Source: Anaerolineales bacterium (lineage in GTDB: Bacteria > Chloroflexota > Anaerolineae > Anaerolineales > UBA11579). From it: a DNA stretch of 64,000 bases. Positions 17,384 to 26,667 of this stretch are shown here, piece after piece. The stretch is from NCBI GenBank assembly GCA_026129305.1, contig JAHCII010000001.1:278270-342269 (forward strand), in the 5' to 3' direction. Numbering within the stretch: position 1 is the stretch's first letter; every line of letters begins with the position of its first letter. The notes beneath the pieces are model-generated. The model was not told where the DNA came from and made no database searches. It was given only the letters and a program-made list of their open reading frames with translations. The position numbers and the translations under genes are program-made.

Positions 17384-19207
17384 CTAGTTCGTGCCACCTT
17401 CGGCCAGCTTGCGGCTCTCTTCAATGTAGGCGAGGCTCTGGTGGCGGAAGTAGGTATTATACAGGCCGGCATAGTGGCCGCCCGCCGCCAGCAAGCCGTC
17501 GTGGTCGCCTTCTTCGATAATGCGGCCCTGCTGCAGCACGATGATGCGGTCGGCGGCCTTAACCGTCGAAAGACGGTGGGCGATCAGGATGCTGGTGCTC
17601 TCTTTGAGGATCAAGTTGAGGGCCTGCTGGATCTGCCATTCAGTGAAGGGGTCAATGCTGGCGGTGGCCTCGTCCAGGATGAAGATCGACGGGCGCTGCA
17701 CCAGCACGCGCAGCAGCGAAACCAGCTGGCGCTGGCCCATCGACAGGCGCCCGCCGCGTTCGCCGACCTGGGTCTCCAGGCCGTCTGGCAGCGTCTCCAG
17801 CCATTCGCCGTCACCGATCCTTCCAGCCAGCTCCAGAATTTCGGCCTCGCGGATGTCGGGGCGGGCGTAGCGGATGTTCTCGGCCACGCTGCCGGCGAAC
17901 AGGAAGGGGATCTGCGAGACGATGCCGAGCTGGCGGCGGTACTGCGCCAGGTCCAGCGTGCGGATGTCGCGGCCGTCCACTTCCAGGCGGCCCTCCTGAA
18001 ATTCGTAGAAGCGCGCCACCAGCTTGGCGATCGACGACTTGCCCGCGCCGGTGTGGCCTACCAGGGCCACATTTTCGCCCGGCTTGATGTGCAAACTGAA
18101 GCCATTCAGCACGGTTTCGCGCTCGGTGTAACGGAAAATGATGTTCTCGAAGAGAATATCGCCGCGCAGGCGACCCACCGCTTCGTTGGCAGTTTGCACC
18201 ACTTTGGGATCGGCGTCAATCAACGCGAAAGAGCGCTCAGCGGCTGAGAGGCCGGACTGCAGCTGCGTCCAAAACGAAGACAAGTTGAGCACCGGGAAAA
18301 AGAAGCGGTCCAGGCTCTGCAAGAAGAGGAACCAGGCGCCGGCGGTGATAATACCGTTGACCACGTTGAGGCCGCCGACATACAGCAACAGGCCAGTGCC
18401 GATGGCCGACAGGCCGTTGAGCACGGGGAACACCGCGGAGAGCACGAAACCGCGGCGAATGTTGACGTCAAACGAACTGGTATTGGCGTCGTTGAATTCG
18501 TCAAAGATCATGCCTTCCTGGCGGAAGTTCTTGGCGACCGAAATGCCGCTGATCGTCTCCTTGATGGCGGCGTTGACGTTGCCCATGGCGCGCATGCCGC
18601 GCTGAGTGGTGCGCCGGGCCGCGGCGCGGAAGGCAACTGCCGCCAGGTAAAAGAAGGGCAACTGGGCGAACAATAGAAGCGAAAGAAAGCCCTGCACAAA
18701 GATCAGGCTGATCGCCAGGAGCAGCGCCAGACCAAACTGTGAGATCAGGTCGGTGATCAGCACGATCATGTCGCCAAAGTCACGCGTGTCAGAGGTAATA
18801 CGCGAGACCACCTTGGCCGAGGGATTGTCGTCGTAGAAGGACAGATCGTGAGCCGCGGCGGCCCGGAAGCCGTCTTTGCGGATCTCCATGACCACATCGC
18901 CGATCACCCGGGCCGTCAAACGGCGGCGCCACCAGTTGGTCAGCCAGATCAGCACGCCAGAGACGGTCACAATGGCGGTGACGGCGATGACTTCGGCGTT
19001 GCCGATCTGATCACCGACCAGATCCAGGGCGCGGGAGAGCAGCAAGGGCACCGCCGCGCCGGAGACGGCAGTGAACAGCGCAGTCAGGCCAATCGTCAGA
19101 ATAGCGCCCATATGCGGGCGGAAATAATGCGCCATGCGATCGACCAACTGGCGGTCGGTGTACTGGCGGTCGTATGCTTCTACATCAAGTCCAGAAAAGA
19201 AACCCAT
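17384..19207 (-). CDS. ABC exporter half-transporter, catalytic-site subunit
   Basis: 607 residues: six membrane helices (about 35-320) and a C-terminal ATPase with Walker A GHTGAGKSS (about residue 387), Walker B IFILDEATASID with the catalytic Glu, and H-loop ILIAHRLS. The signature is LSMGQ rather than LSGGQ. It begins three bases after the stop of the other half-transporter (19211-20986), which has the reciprocal changes, so the two should form an asymmetric heterodimer of the TM287/288 or BmrCD type. The substrate is unknown; multidrug or lipid export is usual. Confidence 0.9.
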   Translation of the reverse strand: MGFFSGLDVEAYDRQYTDRQLVDRMAHYFRPHMGAILTIGLTALFTAVSGAAVPLLLSRALDLVGDQIGNAEVIAVTAIVTVSGVLIWLTNWWRRRLTARVIGDVVMEIRKDGFRAAAAHDLSFYDDNPSAKVVSRITSDTRDFGDMIVLITDLISQFGLALLLAISLIFVQGFLSLLLFAQLPFFYLAAVAFRAAARRTTQRGMRAMGNVNAAIKETISGISVAKNFRQEGMIFDEFNDANTSSFDVNIRRGFVLSAVFPVLNGLSAIGTGLLLYVGGLNVVNGIITAGAWFLFLQSLDRFFFPVLNLSSFWTQLQSGLSAAERSFALIDADPKVVQTANEAVGRLRGDILFENIIFRYTERETVLNGFSLHIKPGENVALVGHTGAGKSSIAKLVARFYEFQEGRLEVDGRDIRTLDLAQYRRQLGIVSQIPFLFAGSVAENIRYARPDIREAEILELAGRIGDGEWLETLPDGLETQVGERGGRLSMGQRQLVSLLRVLVQRPSIFILDEATASIDPFTEWQIQQALNLILKESTSILIAHRLSTVKAADRIIVLQQGRIIEEGDHDGLLAAGGHYAGLYNTYFRHQSLAYIEESRKLAEGGTN

Positions 19208-19210
19208 GGC

Positions 19211-20986
19211 CTACTCGCTAAAGATGCGCCGGTACGCCGGCGATGTTTTCATTAAGTCGTCGTGGCTGCCTGCGGCGGCCACCTGGCCGCCGCGCAGCAC
19301 GACGATCTGGTCTGCCCAGCGGATCTGCGACAGGCGGTGGGTAATGATCAGCGTGGTGCGGTCTTTGGCCGCGGCATAAATGGCGCGTTGGATCAGGTCC
19401 TCCGTGGCGCTGTCGATGGCGCTGGTCGAATCGTCCAGGATCAGCACGGCCGGGTTGGTGAGAAAGGCCCGCGCCAGGGCCACGCGCTGGCGCTGGCCGC
19501 CCGAGAGGGTCACGCCGCGGTCGCCGACAATAGTGTCGTAGCCGTTCTTGAATTCCATGATGAAGTCATGCGCCTGGGCCAGCTTGGCAGCCTGCTCAAT
19601 ATCAGCGCGGCTGGCATTGGGCACGCCAAAGGCGATATTGTCGGCCAGGCTGCGCGAGAACAAAAAGATGTCCTGCTCGATGATCGAAATTTGCAGCCGT
19701 AGCGATTCCAGGTTCCATTCACGCACATCCACGCCGTCCACCAGCACCGCCCCGCTGGTCACGTCGTACGTGCGGTTGACCAGCTTGGCCAGCGTGGTTT
19801 TGCCCACGCCGGTCTGGCCCACGATCGCCACGGTTTGCCCGGCAGGCACCTTGAAGGAGATGCCTTCCACGGCAGGGTCGTCGTCTTCATAGGCGAAGGC
19901 CACATTGCGGAACTCGATCTCACCGGTCATTTTGGCCTGGCGGCCGCTCACGTTCTGATCCAGGTCGGTCTCGTTATTCATCAGGTCCAGAATGCGCGTC
20001 GCGCTGGCCACGCCCAAAGAGACCTGCGAATAAGCGAACAGCGAAGTGAAGACGGGGAAGCCAAACAGCTGCAGCAGGCCAAAGTAGGCGATGACGTCGC
20101 CCATCAGCAGTTGGCCCTGCTGGTAGAGCGCCAGCGAATGCCACAGGCCGGCCGCCTGGGCCAGGCCCATGAGCAGCATGGGCAGAAAGCGGGCTTCCAG
20201 GTAGCCCTGCTGCACAAAAGCATCCCGGAAGCGGCGCACATTACGGGCGAAGAGGGAGACCTCGCCCTCTTCCTGAGACATACCTTTGACGGTTTCAATG
20301 CCGTCCAGCGCCTCGGACAAGCGCGAGTTCAGCGCGCCGAAGCTCTCGCGCACTTCACGGGTCAGGGGCGCCATCTGCACCAAATAACGCCAGATCGCCA
20401 AGGCGTAGGCGATGGTGAACAGAAGCGGGGTGAGCACCAGCTGCGGGTGGATGGGGTAGGCGGCGGCGATTGGGCCGAACAGGAAGAAGCTGGCGCCGAT
20501 CACCAGGTTCAGCCCGGGGTTGAACATCAGGTTGATCTCACGCACATCGTTGGTGGCGCGGGCCATAGTGTCGCCCACAGACTGCAAGCTGTGGAAGGTC
20601 ATGCTCTTGCCCAGCAGGTTGACGTACAGTTCTTCACGCACATCGCGCTCAAAGAGCTGGCCCAGCCACTCGGCCCCGAAGTTGCGGGCAAACTGCAGGC
20701 CGCTGCGGATGATCTGGCTGACCAGCAAGGTCACCACCAGCTGGCCCAGGATGTCCAGGCGGGCGGGTGTTTGTGTGATGGCTTCGTAGGCGTCGCCAAT
20801 GATGACGGGCACATAAGTGGCCAGGGCTCCATTGGACAGCGCGCCGAGCAGCAGCATAACGGTCAGCGGCCAGTAATGCCACAAGCGCGAGAACAGCCAG
20901 GGCAGCGGGCCGCTACGGTTGGTGGGGTACCGTTCGGGCAGTGTGAATTCTGCCGCGTGATGCGCAGGAAGACTATTGGTTGTCAT
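19211..20986 (-). CDS. ABC exporter half-transporter, degenerate-site subunit
   Basis: 591 residues from the ATG at 20986 (MTTNSLPAHH); an upstream in-frame extension to 21058 lacks family features. Six membrane helices (about 60-330) precede an ATPase with Walker A GQTGVGKTT at about 390, canonical signature LSGGQ at about 494, and Walker B VLILDDSTSAID, in which the catalytic Glu is replaced by Asp. H-loop LIITHRLS is intact. The degenerate Walker B with a perfect signature complements the neighbouring subunit's opposite pattern. First gene of the pair, followed after three bases by the second. Confidence 0.9.
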   Translation of the reverse strand: MTTNSLPAHHAAEFTLPERYPTNRSGPLPWLFSRLWHYWPLTVMLLLGALSNGALATYVPVIIGDAYEAITQTPARLDILGQLVVTLLVSQIIRSGLQFARNFGAEWLGQLFERDVREELYVNLLGKSMTFHSLQSVGDTMARATNDVREINLMFNPGLNLVIGASFFLFGPIAAAYPIHPQLVLTPLLFTIAYALAIWRYLVQMAPLTREVRESFGALNSRLSEALDGIETVKGMSQEEGEVSLFARNVRRFRDAFVQQGYLEARFLPMLLMGLAQAAGLWHSLALYQQGQLLMGDVIAYFGLLQLFGFPVFTSLFAYSQVSLGVASATRILDLMNNETDLDQNVSGRQAKMTGEIEFRNVAFAYEDDDPAVEGISFKVPAGQTVAIVGQTGVGKTTLAKLVNRTYDVTSGAVLVDGVDVREWNLESLRLQISIIEQDIFLFSRSLADNIAFGVPNASRADIEQAAKLAQAHDFIMEFKNGYDTIVGDRGVTLSGGQRQRVALARAFLTNPAVLILDDSTSAIDSATEDLIQRAIYAAAKDRTTLIITHRLSQIRWADQIVVLRGGQVAAAGSHDDLMKTSPAYRRIFSE

Positions 20987-21090
20987 AGTTTTGGATGGAG
21001 TCGAGCAGCTTGGGGATTGGCCGTGCTGCACAGGCGCCGAAAATCTAGGATACCACACCGCGGTTTTTGCCGCGTAGAGAGTACAAACGA

Positions 21091-21126
21091 AAACGGGCCG
21101 TAGGCGCTAGCGCCCACGGCCCGTTT
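21091..21126 (-). terminator. Terminator of the secreted protease gene
   Basis: AAACGGGCCG at 21091 pairs with CGGCCCGTTT ending at 21126 with a further GGCGCTAGCGCC inner stem. On the minus strand it is followed by a TTTTCGTTT run. Confidence 0.85.
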
Positions 21127-21141
21127 GGCTGCATTGCAATC

Positions 21142-23184
21142 CTAGGGCGCCAAGACCTCGAAGTTGTCGAAGGAGACCACCAGGCCGCCGTTGTCCAGCG
21201 TGCCAGCAAACAGGCCTACCCGGCCGGAGGTCAAGTCAGTATCCGTGGTGGTGGCCAGCAGTTCGCCGTTGATGCCCAGAGAAAGCTGGGCGCCCTCGCA
21301 AGAGGCATTGAGCGCAAACGGTTCACTGTCGGTGGGGATCAGTGAAGAGGTGGTCCACTTAACCAACTCATTGAATTCGCCATCAACCATTTTCCAGATG
21401 CTGTAATAGCCATCCTCGGAGACTTCCAAAGCGTAGTAATTGTCCGCGTCAATGTAGCGGCAGAGCAGGCCAACATCGCCCTGGTGGGAAGGCTGCTCAA
21501 TGTTGACCTCCACATTGAGAACCACATCTTCGATCGAGCCGGATTGCACGCTCAGCGAGTACGATTCAGTCGGCATGACCTCCATGTAGTAACGGCCATT
21601 TAGATAGTAGCGGGCGAACTCCTGGTCATTGCTTTCATTCCAACCCGTGGAGGTGCTGGAGAAGTCATCGAAATAGATCTGCTCCCAATCACCCGCCTGG
21701 CTGGCGCTCAGCGAAGTGGCGGAGAAGTTATCCACCGCCACCACAAAACGCTCACCCACCGCCGCGTAGGCAGCGATGCCGATGTTGCCGGTGGAGAAGC
21801 TGTCATCTGAGGCTTCAGCGACCAGTTCGCCATCCACCAGCAGGGTCAGGCGTTCGCCGTCGCACACCGCGGTGATGCGGGCGCTGCGCCCCTCCAGAGG
21901 ATCCACGGCAGGGGCAGGATCCGACAGGCTGATGTATTCGCCTCCCAGCCACTTCGAAATACCCACCCAACCATCGGCAAAGATGCGGAACTCATAGCCA
22001 TTGTCGGAGTCCACATAGCGGCAGCTCAGGCTGAATTCGTTCTCGTCGCCTTCGTTCTCGACAATGCGCAGGTCGGCGCTGATCTCCACGTTGGCATGGG
22101 TCTGGTGCAGCAGGCTGACGTAGTACGGGCTGCCCTCAACATCTTCCAGGTAGAACTCGCCGCCAAAGTAGTAGGCGGAACCGGATTCGTAAGAATAGAC
22201 ATCCCAGCCGCTGTTGGCATCCGAGAAATCATCGACAAAACTGCTGCCCCCTGAGCTGCTGACCGGTTGGGCCGAACCGCCGGAAATGTTGAACTCGCCG
22301 CGTTGGGCCGCCTGGATCAGCGGCAGCGCCAAGGTCACCGGGCGCAGGGCGTTGATAAAGCCGCCGGTGGGTACGCAGTTGTCCATCTCGTCCACCAGGC
22401 CGTCGCGATTGGTATCCACCAGTACCCGGCAGTCGACGAACTGGTCATCGCCACCGTAACCCAGCTGGGTGGGCACACCCACCAGGTAGCCTTCGGTGTC
22501 CACGGCCAGGCCACCGCTGTTGCCGCCGGCGATGGTCGCATTGGTTTTAATGAAGGCCCGCGCCCCATAGGGTTGCTCGCTGGTGAAGCCGCTGACCGCA
22601 CCACGCGTGAGGGTCACTGTCTCGCCGCCGATGCCGGGATAACCCAGAATGGTCAGCTCGTCACCCAGGTTGAGCGAATCCGCATCGCCCAGCGAGACAT
22701 ACGGCAGGTCCAGCGCGTTGTAATCCACAGCAACGCCGTCATAGTCGTGGGTCACCCGGATCACCGCCAGGTCCAGGGCTTCGTCAGCCTGCAGCACTTC
22801 AGCGAAGAAGGCCGGCTGCGGCTCCTGGTCCTGATTAACGGTGAGCGCCACAATCAACTCGTCCACAGCAAAGTAGCGATCGGGCAGGACCACATGCGCA
22901 TTGGTCAAAATCAGGCCGTCAGGGGTGATGATGGTGCCGGAGCCGGTCCAGCCAATCTGGAATTCCCCAGCCTGGTCGTAATACCCGGCCCAAATCTGCA
23001 CCACGCCCTCAAAGGGCACGGCCAGGTTGGCAATGCCGCGGCTGCGCGGCAGATCAGCAGACTCTGTGACCGTCACGGTGTTGGGTTGCTCATTGCTGGC
23101 GGCAGGGCTGCCGCCCGAGCAGGCGATTTGCACCAGACCCAGAACCAGGGCGAGGCTGAAAAGGCGAAAACGGACAGGAGACAT
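21142..23184 (-). CDS. Secreted trypsin-like serine protease lipoprotein with two lectin-like modules
   Basis: 680 residues. A lipoprotein signal ends in VQIAC (Cys22). The protease domain has the catalytic triad His97 (ILTNAHVV), Asp138 (EALDLAVIRV) and Ser223 (IAGGNSGGLAV), the S1C/Deg-like layout but without a PDZ domain. An insertion DTNRDGLVDEMDNC (258-270) looks like an EF-hand/thrombospondin-3 calcium loop. Two successive beta-sandwich modules follow (about 316-500 and 510-680), each starting with DDFS...GW and containing CRYVD/CRYID-DNGY/DNYY and DNF endings, resembling LamG/concanavalin-type repeats. Probably a cell-surface protease binding polysaccharide. GAGGAAG precedes the ATG. 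Confidence 0.85.
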   Translation of the reverse strand: MSPVRFRLFSLALVLGLVQIACSGGSPAASNEQPNTVTVTESADLPRSRGIANLAVPFEGVVQIWAGYYDQAGEFQIGWTGSGTIITPDGLILTNAHVVLPDRYFAVDELIVALTVNQDQEPQPAFFAEVLQADEALDLAVIRVTHDYDGVAVDYNALDLPYVSLGDADSLNLGDELTILGYPGIGGETVTLTRGAVSGFTSEQPYGARAFIKTNATIAGGNSGGLAVDTEGYLVGVPTQLGYGGDDQFVDCRVLVDTNRDGLVDEMDNCVPTGGFINALRPVTLALPLIQAAQRGEFNISGGSAQPVSSSGGSSFVDDFSDANSGWDVYSYESGSAYYFGGEFYLEDVEGSPYYVSLLHQTHANVEISADLRIVENEGDENEFSLSCRYVDSDNGYEFRIFADGWVGISKWLGGEYISLSDPAPAVDPLEGRSARITAVCDGERLTLLVDGELVAEASDDSFSTGNIGIAAYAAVGERFVVAVDNFSATSLSASQAGDWEQIYFDDFSSTSTGWNESNDQEFARYYLNGRYYMEVMPTESYSLSVQSGSIEDVVLNVEVNIEQPSHQGDVGLLCRYIDADNYYALEVSEDGYYSIWKMVDGEFNELVKWTTSSLIPTDSEPFALNASCEGAQLSLGINGELLATTTDTDLTSGRVGLFAGTLDNGGLVVSFDNFEVLAP

Positions 23185-23253
23185 ATCTTCCTCTTTTTCC
23201 TAAAGTCAATCTGGTTGAGTTAACGTCAATTTAATCCAGAATACTATATACGG

Positions 23254-24264
23254 CTACTGCCCGTGCACCTGAGAATCGTCACCAATATTGACGCGCCCCT
23301 TCACGCCGCGCACCTGGCTGCGCTCACCCAGCAAAGAGCCATGCAGTTCACAGTCTTCCACAATGACATGGCTTTCCAAAATGGCGTCTTCAATGCGGCT
23401 GTTGCGCACTTGGCTGCCGCGGCCCACGGAAACATAGGGCCCAAGGGTGCTGTTCTCCACGGTGGCCTCAGGGTGGATATAGACCGGAGCATGCAGGGTT
23501 ACACCCTCCCGCCCGCTCTCAGCAGAATTGCCGCGGCCTCGGTCCAGCAAGCGCCGGTTAGTCTCCAGCACGGTTTCCGGCAGGCCAGCGTCCAGCCACT
23601 CATCCACCACTTCGGTGCGCATACGCAGACCTTTTTTGAGCATGATGTCGATGGCATCGGCCAGGAAATATTCGTTCTTGGTCTTGATGCCCTTTTGCAT
23701 CTGCTCGTCAATAGCGGCCAGCAGGTCTTGGCCGCGTTTGAAGTAGTAAATGCCTACGATGGCCAGGTTGTTGCTGATGTCGTCCGGTTTTTCGATCAGG
23801 CCGCTGACCAGACCATCCTGATTCAGGGCGGCGACACCAAAACGACGCGGGTCTTCCACCGGCTTGACCCACAAGACCGCATCGGCCTCCTCATTGTCCA
23901 GCTGGGAAAAGTCGGTCTCAATCACCGTATCCACAAAAATGATGAGGGTGGGGCCGTGCAGATGGGCACGGGCCTGGGCCAGGGCATGCGACTGGCCGAG
24001 CAGCTCTTTCTGCTCCACATAATGGGCTTTTAGCTGCGGGTGCTCATTTTGCATATAGCGCTGCACCTGGTCGCCGAGGTAGCCCAGGATGAAGACGAAA
24101 TCGGCTTCTTTCACGTCCGGGGCGCTGCCCAACAGCTTAAGCACATGGCCCAGCACCGTGTCGCCCGCCGCGCTCAGCAAAGGTTTCGGTCGTGACCAGG
24201 TGTGCGGGCGCAAGCGCGTGCCAAACCCAGCCATGGGGATGATGATCTTCAGGTTTTCGGTCAT
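23254..24264 (-). CDS. Sugar-phosphate nucleotidyltransferase with left-handed beta-helix tail
   Basis: 336 residues. KIIIPMAGFGTRLRPHTWSRPKPLL at the N-terminus is the nucleotide-binding signature of glucose-1-phosphate thymidylyl/uridylyl transferases, followed by FVDTVIE, IEKPDD and a YYFKRG region. The last 80 residues (YIHPEATVENSTLGPYVSVG...) show hexapeptide repeats of a left-handed beta helix. It activates a sugar phosphate to an NDP-sugar for envelope polysaccharide. The start at 24264 rather than 24285 is supported by the ATGA overlap with the preceding methyltransferase stop and by AGAGGGAAG upstream. Last gene of the gatC-gatA operon. Sugar and nucleotide specificity are unknown. 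Confidence 0.87.
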   Translation of the reverse strand: MTENLKIIIPMAGFGTRLRPHTWSRPKPLLSAAGDTVLGHVLKLLGSAPDVKEADFVFILGYLGDQVQRYMQNEHPQLKAHYVEQKELLGQSHALAQARAHLHGPTLIIFVDTVIETDFSQLDNEEADAVLWVKPVEDPRRFGVAALNQDGLVSGLIEKPDDISNNLAIVGIYYFKRGQDLLAAIDEQMQKGIKTKNEYFLADAIDIMLKKGLRMRTEVVDEWLDAGLPETVLETNRRLLDRGRGNSAESGREGVTLHAPVYIHPEATVENSTLGPYVSVGRGSQVRNSRIEDAILESHVIVEDCELHGSLLGERSQVRGVKGRVNIGDDSQVHGQ

Positions 24265-24869
24265 TTGTCTTCCCTCTTGGTGCAAACCAACAAGCCTTTG
24301 CCCACTGGCAAGACGGTAGCGTCCACACTGGTATCACGCCGGGCCGCCTCAACAAAAGCGGCCAGTTCTTCATGATGGCTGACCACATTGTCCGCCACGA
24401 ACAAGCCGCCGACCACCAGGCGGGGCACAACGCTTTCGTAGACTTCGCTGTACATTTCTTTTTCACAATCGAGGAAACAGAAGGCAATATCTTCCAGCTG
24501 GCGCAGGTGCGAACGGGCGTCCCCGTGAACCAGCTCCACCCAGTCTTCCACGCCGGCCTTGGCAAAGGTCTCGCGGGCCAGCTCCACTTTTTCGGGGAGC
24601 AGCTCATAGGTCACAAAGCGCCCGGCACGGCGCTGGGCGGCCAAAGACAACCACAGCGCCGAATAGCCGGCGCTGGCGCCCACCTCGACCATCAGGCCGC
24701 GCGGGGCGGCCTGGGCCAGGAGCGCCAGCAGCATGCCGCTCTCCGCCGGAATCTGGCGCAGGCGTTTGAGCTGCGGTGTGCCGTCCTGGCGATCGCGCGC
24801 GTCGCGCTGCTCCAGCGTGTGCATGCGGTCCAGCACCGCGTTGGGGATATCGGTGAACAACGTTTTCAT
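24261..24869 (-). CDS. O-methyltransferase (catechol/caffeoyl-CoA type)
   Basis: 202 residues. GLMVEVGASAGYSALWLSLAA (about 58-78) is SAM motif I; YELLPEKVELARETFAKAG and HGDARSHLRQL follow, then FCFLDCEKEMYSEVYESVVPRLVVGGLFVADNVV, the metal-dependent O-methyltransferase family 3 signature in which the Asp is usually a metal ligand. Substrate unknown. Its ATG overlaps the gatA stop by four bases and its stop overlaps the nucleotidyltransferase ATG, so it is embedded in a tightly coupled operon behind gatCA. Confidence 0.82.
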   Translation of the reverse strand: MKTLFTDIPNAVLDRMHTLEQRDARDRQDGTPQLKRLRQIPAESGMLLALLAQAAPRGLMVEVGASAGYSALWLSLAAQRRAGRFVTYELLPEKVELARETFAKAGVEDWVELVHGDARSHLRQLEDIAFCFLDCEKEMYSEVYESVVPRLVVGGLFVADNVVSHHEELAAFVEAARRDTSVDATVLPVGKGLLVCTKREDK

Positions 24870-26338
24870 GCCAGGACCGGCCGCCGGGTATGATGATCGC
24901 TGACCTGCTGATAGGCATGCGCGGCAGCCAGCAGGCGCTCTTCAGAGAAGTGTGGCCCCAGCAGCTGTAAGCCGAGCGGCAGGCCCTGGCTGTCAAAGCC
25001 AGCCGGGATGCACAGGCCGGGCACGCCCGCCAGGTTGGCCGGCAAGGTGAAAACGTCTTCCAGATACATCTGGATCGGGTCTTCGGCATGTGCGCCGATA
25101 GGGAACGCGCTGGACGGCGTGGCCGGCGCGGCGATCAGGTCGACTTGTTCAAAGGCGCGCGCAAAATCATCGCGGATCAAGGTACGCACCTTTTGGGCCT
25201 GGCCGTAATAGGCATCGTAATAGCCCGCCGAGAGGGCGTAAGTGCCGATCATGATACGGCGCTTGACCTCAGGGCCAAACCCCTGGCCGCGCGAATGCTT
25301 GAACATTTCAATGAGATTGTCCTGCTCGGCGCGCAGGCCATAGCGCACGCCGTCAAAGCGGGCCAGATTGGCCGAAGCTTCGGCGGGGGCAATAATGTAG
25401 TAGACCGGCAGGGCGTATTCGGTGTGCGGCAGGCTGACCGGGCGCACTTCGGCGCCCAGCGTTTCCAGCTGGGCGATGGCGGCGCGCACAGCCTGCTCCA
25501 CCTCCGCTTGCAAGCCGTCAATAAAGTATTCCCCCGGCACTCCGATGCGCAGGCCTTTGAGCGTGGCATTGCCATTCAGGTGGATGTCCGGCGCGGCCTG
25601 CTCCAGCGTGGTGGCGTCACGCGGGTCGTAGCCCGCCATTATGTTCAGCACCAGGGCCGCGTCTTGGGCGCTGCGGGCCAGCACGCCGATGGTGTCCAGC
25701 GAAGAGCCGTAGGCGATCAGGCCATAGCGGGAGACCCGGCCGTAGCTGGTCTTCAACCCGCTCAGGCCACAGAAGGCCGCCGGCTGGCGCACGGAGCCGC
25801 CGGTGTCGGTACCCAAGGCCACGGGCGCCAGGCCGGCCGCCACGGCGGCGGCGCTGCCGCCGCTGGAACCACCTGGCACGCGCTGTTCATCCCAGGGGTT
25901 GCGGGTAATGTCGTAGGCTGAGTTCTCGGTGGATGAGCCCATGGCGAATTCATCCGTATTGGTTTTGCCCAAAATGACCACCCCGGCGTCCAGCAGGCGC
26001 TGCACAGCGGTGGCATTGTAGCTGGGCACAAAACCCTCCAGAATGCGCGAGCCACAGGTGGCCGGCATACCAGCCACCGCCAGCACATCTTTGACGGCGA
26101 TGGGCAGGCCCAACAGAGGCGGCAGGCGGGCAGGGTCGCCTGCCTGGGAGCGGCGCTCATCGGCGGCTTGGGCGGCAGTCAGAGCGCCGTCAACGTCCAC
26201 ATACAAGTAGGCGTTGAGGCGCGGGTTGTGGGCCTGAATGCGGGCCAGGTAGGCTTGGGTCAGTTCCCGGCTGCTGAACGCGCCGGTTTGCAAACCCTCC
26301 AGAATTTGTGCAACCGTCAGGGAGTGCAGGTCGCTCAC
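24866..26338 (-). CDS. gatA: Asp-tRNA(Asn)/Glu-tRNA(Gln) amidotransferase subunit A
   Basis: 490 residues of the amidase-signature family: catalytic Lys in PIAVKDVL (about residue 82), cis-Ser in VPGGSSGGSAAAVAAG (about 155-170) and nucleophile Ser in LGTDTGGSVRQPAAFCG (about 175-190). GatA releases ammonia from glutamine or asparagine for transamidation of Glu-tRNA(Gln)/Asp-tRNA(Asn). It overlaps gatC by four bases upstream and the O-methyltransferase by four bases downstream. The window therefore supplies all three GatCAB subunits, in two loci. Confidence 0.97.
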   Translation of the reverse strand: MSDLHSLTVAQILEGLQTGAFSSRELTQAYLARIQAHNPRLNAYLYVDVDGALTAAQAADERRSQAGDPARLPPLLGLPIAVKDVLAVAGMPATCGSRILEGFVPSYNATAVQRLLDAGVVILGKTNTDEFAMGSSTENSAYDITRNPWDEQRVPGGSSGGSAAAVAAGLAPVALGTDTGGSVRQPAAFCGLSGLKTSYGRVSRYGLIAYGSSLDTIGVLARSAQDAALVLNIMAGYDPRDATTLEQAAPDIHLNGNATLKGLRIGVPGEYFIDGLQAEVEQAVRAAIAQLETLGAEVRPVSLPHTEYALPVYYIIAPAEASANLARFDGVRYGLRAEQDNLIEMFKHSRGQGFGPEVKRRIMIGTYALSAGYYDAYYGQAQKVRTLIRDDFARAFEQVDLIAAPATPSSAFPIGAHAEDPIQMYLEDVFTLPANLAGVPGLCIPAGFDSQGLPLGLQLLGPHFSEERLLAAAHAYQQVSDHHTRRPVLA

Positions 26339-26631
26339 GGCCCGCCGTCCAACACCGGGGGCACGCGGAATTGATCCTCGGCCGTGTCCGGGGCATTGCG
26401 CAGCAGATCGGCGCGGGGCATGCCAGGGCCGGGTTCATCCGGGCGCAGGCGGCTTTGCGGCACGGCCACGCTGCTCATCGGCTGCACGTTGGTTGTATCC
26501 AGTTCCTGGAGCTTATCGACGTGTTTGAGAATGTCGGAAAGCTGCCGGCGATAACGCTCCTTTTCCTCGTGGCTGAGGTGCAGGCGAGCCAGCAGAGCAA
26601 TATGGTCTACATCTTCCGGGCTTAGCGACAT
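26335..26631 (-). CDS. gatC: Asp-tRNA(Asn)/Glu-tRNA(Gln) amidotransferase subunit C
   Basis: 98 residues, starting MSLSPEDVDHIALLARLHLS, with the characteristic ILKHVDKLQELDTTNVQPMS and the C-terminal LRNAPDTAEDQFRVPPVL. GatC wraps around GatA and stabilises GatA/GatB contact. It is the first gene of gatC-gatA-methyltransferase-nucleotidyltransferase; its stop overlaps gatA by four bases. A perfect TATAAT stands nine bases before the ATG without any SD, so the operon mRNA has almost no leader. Confidence 0.95.
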   Translation of the reverse strand: MSLSPEDVDHIALLARLHLSHEEKERYRRQLSDILKHVDKLQELDTTNVQPMSSVAVPQSRLRPDEPGPGMPRADLLRNAPDTAEDQFRVPPVLDGGP

Positions 26632-26640
26632 AGCGCGAAA

Positions 26641-26646
26641 ATTATA
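26641..26646 (-). promoter_or_regulatory. -10 element of the gatCA operon
   Basis: TATAAT on the minus strand, nine bases before the gatC ATG, in the short gap after the esterase gene. It implies an independent promoter and a leader of at most a few bases. Confidence 0.55.
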
Positions 26647-26667
26647 ACAGTGGCCTCCTGGGCGGTC

